Part shown: piece after piece, positions 5,336 to 7,823 of the stretch
How positions within the stretch are numbered: the first letter of the stretch is position 1
Layout of the letters: each line of letters begins with the position of its first letter
Assembly (NCBI GenBank): GCA_964427955.1
Contig: CAYRWY010000288.1
Coordinates: 1-7,823, forward strand
DNA: 7,823 nt
Source: JACRBK01 sp964427955
GTDB lineage: Bacteria; Chloroflexota; Anaerolineae; Aggregatilineales; Aggregatilineaceae
Reading direction: 5' to 3'
Program-made: the position numbers and the translations under genes
Notes under the pieces: model-generated
The model's database searches: none
Told to the model about the DNA's origin: nothing
What the model saw: the letters and a program-made list of their open reading frames with translations, nothing else

Positions 5336-5982
5336 CCGATGGCAATTTTTTGAAAGAACTTCATGATCCTGAAGTGCCGGTGCCGGAGGGGATGCAGTCT
5401 TCGGTAGCGGTGACTAACCTGAGCAAGCTGGTCGACTCGGTGTACAACTGGGGCCGCCGCAATTCGGTCTGGCCGATGGCCTTCGGCCTGGCGTGCTGTG
5501 CGATTGAGATGATCGCCACCGCTTCCAGCCGCTTCGACCAGGCGCGCTTCGGCATGGAAGTGCTGCGCGCCAGCCCCCGCCAGGCTGACCTGATGATCGT
5601 CAGCGGCACGGTCACCAAGAAAATGGTCGTTCCCATCGTACGGCTGTACAACCAGATGTCCGAGCCGAAATACGTGCTGGCGATGGGCGCGTGCGCGATT
5701 GGCGGCGGGCCGTTCAAAGAGGGTTACAACGTCGTGAGCGGCGTTGACAAGTACATCCCGGTGGACGTCTACGTGCCGGGCTGTCCCCCCACCCCGCAAG
5801 CCCTGCTGAAGGGCTTGATGCGGCTGCAAGAAAAGATCGACGGGCAGTCGCTGTGGAACCGCAACAGCACCCCCTGGTACGGGCAAGGTCCCAGCGACGA
5901 AGCGCCGGTCCCGATCCTGGGGCCGGACCTGGTCGATCCGCGCCAGGCTCATGTCCTGCGCCGTGAAGCGAACAAGGAGTAA
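5332..5982 (+). CDS. nuoB: NADH-quinone oxidoreductase subunit B (cluster N2 subunit)
   Basis: A 216-residue peripheral-arm subunit of complex I that carries the terminal [4Fe-4S] cluster N2 and passes electrons to quinone. The four ligand cysteines are present: the tandem pair C55-C56 in FGLACCAIEM, C121 in MGACAIGGG and C151 in VPGCPPTPQ. Other family segments are ASSRFDQARFG (64-74), SGTVTKKM (91-98) and GYNVVSGVDKYIPVDVYVPG (131-150). A C-terminal extension rich in Pro (180-216) goes beyond the core fold. The start overlaps the iscX stop in an ATGA junction. The nearest ribosome-site-like GAGGAG (5312-5317) is 14 bases away, too far to be ideal, so translational coupling to iscX is likely. 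The usual upstream neighbour nuoA is missing here. nuoCD follows after two bases. Confidence 0.97.
   Translation: MTDGNFLKELHDPEVPVPEGMQSSVAVTNLSKLVDSVYNWGRRNSVWPMAFGLACCAIEMIATASSRFDQARFGMEVLRASPRQADLMIVSGTVTKKMVVPIVRLYNQMSEPKYVLAMGACAIGGGPFKEGYNVVSGVDKYIPVDVYVPGCPPTPQALLKGLMRLQEKIDGQSLWNRNSTPWYGQGPSDEAPVPILGPDLVDPRQAHVLRREANKE
5974..5979 (+). promoter_or_regulatory. Ribosome binding site of nuoCD within the nuoB end
   Basis: AAGGAG ends five bases before the ATG at 5985 and lies within the last nuoB codons. It fixes the nuoCD start and provides independent initiation in addition to coupling. Confidence 0.75.
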
Positions 5983-5984
5983 CC

Positions 5985-7823
5985 ATGACTGACCAAGCCC
6001 CTGCGGTTGAAAAAGTACTCCCGGTCGAGGAGGCGATCACCCAGCTCGCCGAGCAGTTCGGACCCGCCGTCCAGCGTGACGCCCGGCCCGGCTATTCCGG
6101 CGTAATCGTGGACCCGGCCCGGCTGGTCGAGGTCGCGCGCTACGTCCGCGACACGCTCGGCTACAACTATCTCGCCAACGCCGCCGCCGTCGATTACCTG
6201 GGCAAAGGCGATCACCTGGAAATGGTCTACCACGCCTACCCGATCACGGGCGGCCCGGCGCTGGTCGTCAAGGCGCAGACCCCGCGCGACGTGGCGACGC
6301 TGCCCAGCCTGACCCCGGTCTGGCCCGGCGCGGACTTCCAGGAGCGCGAAGCCTATGACCTGATGGGCATCCGCTTCGAGGGCCATCCTCACCTGACGCG
6401 CATCCTGATGTGGGAAGGGTTCGAGGGCCACCCGCTGCGCAAAGATTGGAAAGAAGCTTATTACGAACAGGACCAAAAACCTTTTGACAGCCGGTGGCCG
6501 GACGGCCACGTCTCCCGCGCCGAGGAGCGCACTCCCTACGGCGAAAACGTGAAATATCCCGCCGGGTTCACGCTGGACAACTACGAATCCCAGGCCGAAA
6601 AAGCCCTGTACGAGGGCATCCCGCTGGGTGTGGACGTCAGCGAAGACCTGGCGACCGAGCGCGTGGTCGTCAGCATGGGGCCGCAGCATCCCAGCACGCA
6701 CGGCGTGTTCCGCATGGTCGTCAGCCTGGACGGCGAGACGATCCGCACGCTGGAGCCGGTGATGGGCTACCTGCACCGCAATCACGAGAAGATCGGCGAG
6801 CGGAATACCTTCCTCCAGAACATGCCCTTCACCGACCGGCTGGACTATTTTTGCAGCCTGTCCAACAACCTGGGCTACGCGCTGGGCGTCGAGAAGCTGA
6901 TGGCACTCGGCGCGCGCTACGAGGCTCCCACCCGCCGCGCCGAAGTGATCCGGGTGCTGATGGTCGAACTCACCCGTATCCTGAACCACCTGGTGGCGAT
7001 TGGCTTTTTGCTCAACGACCTGGGCGCGTACTTCACGCCGCTCATGTACGCCATCATCGAGCGCGAGCTGATCCTGGACTTCTTCGAGGGCGTGACCGGC
7101 AGCCGCATGATGTGCAACTACATGCGCTTCGGGGGCGTCGCCGCCGATCTGCCCGCCAGCCTGAAAAGCACGGCCAACCTCACCAACGACCGCGTGCGCG
7201 ATTTCAACACTATGCAGTACCTGCGCGACCTGATCAACGAACGGCTGCCGCGCGCCATCGAGCAGACCAACGACCTGCTGACGACCAACGAGATCATCAC
7301 CCACCGCGCCATTGGCGTCGGCATCCTGACCAAAGAGGACGCCATCGCCTACAGCGCCGCCGGGCCGGTGCTGCGCGCCAGCGGCGTCCCCTACGACATC
7401 CGCCGCGCCGAGCCGTACAGCATTTATCCCGAACTCGATTTCGACGTCGCGGTGCGCTATCACGGCGACATCTACGACCGCTACCTGATCCGGCTGGACG
7501 AGATGTGGCAGAGCATCCGCATCCTCAAGCAGATTTTGCCCCTGCTCGACGAGACGCAGGGCCAGCCGTTCTTCGCCGGGCGCAGCAACCACAGCCCGCG
7601 CGTCCCCGCCGGTGAAGCGTATGGCCGGGCGGAAAATCCGAAAGGCGAACTCGGCTACTACGTCGTGTCCGACGGCGGCCAGAATCCCTGGCGCTATCAC
7701 GTCCGCGCCCCCAGCTTCATCAACCTGACGGCGCTGGAAAAAATGTGCAAGGGTCACAAGGTGGCGGACGTCGTCGCCATCCTGGGCAGCATCGACATCG
7801 TGTTGGGCGAGTTGGATCGATAG
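5985..7823 (+). CDS. nuoCD: Fused NADH-quinone oxidoreductase subunit C/D
   Basis: A 612-residue fusion of the 30-kDa (NuoC) and 49-kDa (NuoD) complex I subunits. The stop TAG is the last three bases of the window. NuoC part (about 1-160): EREAYDLMGIRFEGHPHLTRIL (120-141) and GHPLRKDW (148-155) are its signature. A linker of about 60 residues (160-222), charged and Tyr-rich, follows. NuoD part (about 224-612): GPQHPSTHGVFR (232-243) with H235 and H239, VMGYLHRNHEKIGERNTF (259-276) with Y262 at the expected quinone-pocket tyrosine, NEIITHRAIGVG (435-446), SAAGPVLRASGVPYDIRR (457-474) and the C-terminal end GSIDIVLGELDR. The NuoD part forms the quinone-reduction site together with NuoB. Fusion of the two is well known in Enterobacteria and some other lineages. 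The gene is intact, with no frameshift, and the remaining nuo genes presumably lie downstream. Confidence 0.97.
   Translation: MTDQAPAVEKVLPVEEAITQLAEQFGPAVQRDARPGYSGVIVDPARLVEVARYVRDTLGYNYLANAAAVDYLGKGDHLEMVYHAYPITGGPALVVKAQTPRDVATLPSLTPVWPGADFQEREAYDLMGIRFEGHPHLTRILMWEGFEGHPLRKDWKEAYYEQDQKPFDSRWPDGHVSRAEERTPYGENVKYPAGFTLDNYESQAEKALYEGIPLGVDVSEDLATERVVVSMGPQHPSTHGVFRMVVSLDGETIRTLEPVMGYLHRNHEKIGERNTFLQNMPFTDRLDYFCSLSNNLGYALGVEKLMALGARYEAPTRRAEVIRVLMVELTRILNHLVAIGFLLNDLGAYFTPLMYAIIERELILDFFEGVTGSRMMCNYMRFGGVAADLPASLKSTANLTNDRVRDFNTMQYLRDLINERLPRAIEQTNDLLTTNEIITHRAIGVGILTKEDAIAYSAAGPVLRASGVPYDIRRAEPYSIYPELDFDVAVRYHGDIYDRYLIRLDEMWQSIRILKQILPLLDETQGQPFFAGRSNHSPRVPAGEAYGRAENPKGELGYYVVSDGGQNPWRYHVRAPSFINLTALEKMCKGHKVADVVAILGSIDIVLGELDR

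Noticed and set aside
5949..7757. Long minus-strand open frame (602 codons) opposite nuoCD
   Set aside because: The plus strand is unmistakable NuoCD; the antisense product is Val/Ala/His-rich shadow sequence without recognisable motifs.

Overview
The window is GC-rich, densely coded bacterial DNA. The complex I proteins, the Thr/Pro-rich extracytoplasmic linkers and the family mix resemble those I associate with Chloroflexota (Anaerolineae-like lineages). This placement is by gene style only; no marker gene here fixes it.

Layout. (1) 1-847, minus strand: the N-terminal 282 codons of a membrane-anchored LysM + MltG/YceG-type lytic transglycosylase, whose C-terminus lies outside the window. 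Its promoter sits almost on the start codon. (2) 975-2510, plus strand: a soluble REC-PAS-HisKA-HATPase protein with an intact ATP-binding domain, but lacking the phosphoacceptor His of its HisKA domain and the phosphoacceptor Asp of its receiver. (3) 2570-3202, minus strand: a winged-helix repressor of the SufR-like (COG2345-type) group with four C-terminal cysteines. It converges on the kinase gene and shares with it a short gap holding a terminator. (4) 3203-3459: a 257-bp divergent promoter region with several palindromes and direct repeats. (5) 3460-4815, plus strand: an exported, cysteine-free protein of two diverged copies of an unrecognised domain joined by a TPVAE-type repeat linker. 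(6) 4816-5104: a non-coding gap with a 108-bp nested inverted-repeat element (REP/MITE-like). (7) 5105-7823, plus strand: the start of a complex I operon, iscX - nuoB - fused nuoCD. iscX overlaps nuoB by four bases, and nuoCD ends at the last base of the window.

How the genes may work together. Iron-sulfur biology recurs. A likely Fe-S-sensing repressor lies 1.9 kb upstream of an operon in which the Fe-S assembly adaptor IscX is translationally coupled to NuoB, the subunit that carries cluster N2. IscX occupies the place where nuoA normally stands, and no nuoA is visible. The direct link between regulator and operon is inference. The points most worth following up are the histidine-less sensor kinase, the iscX-nuoB coupling without nuoA, the tandem-domain exported protein, and two promoters (lytic transglycosylase and iscX) that predict leaderless or nearly leaderless mRNAs.
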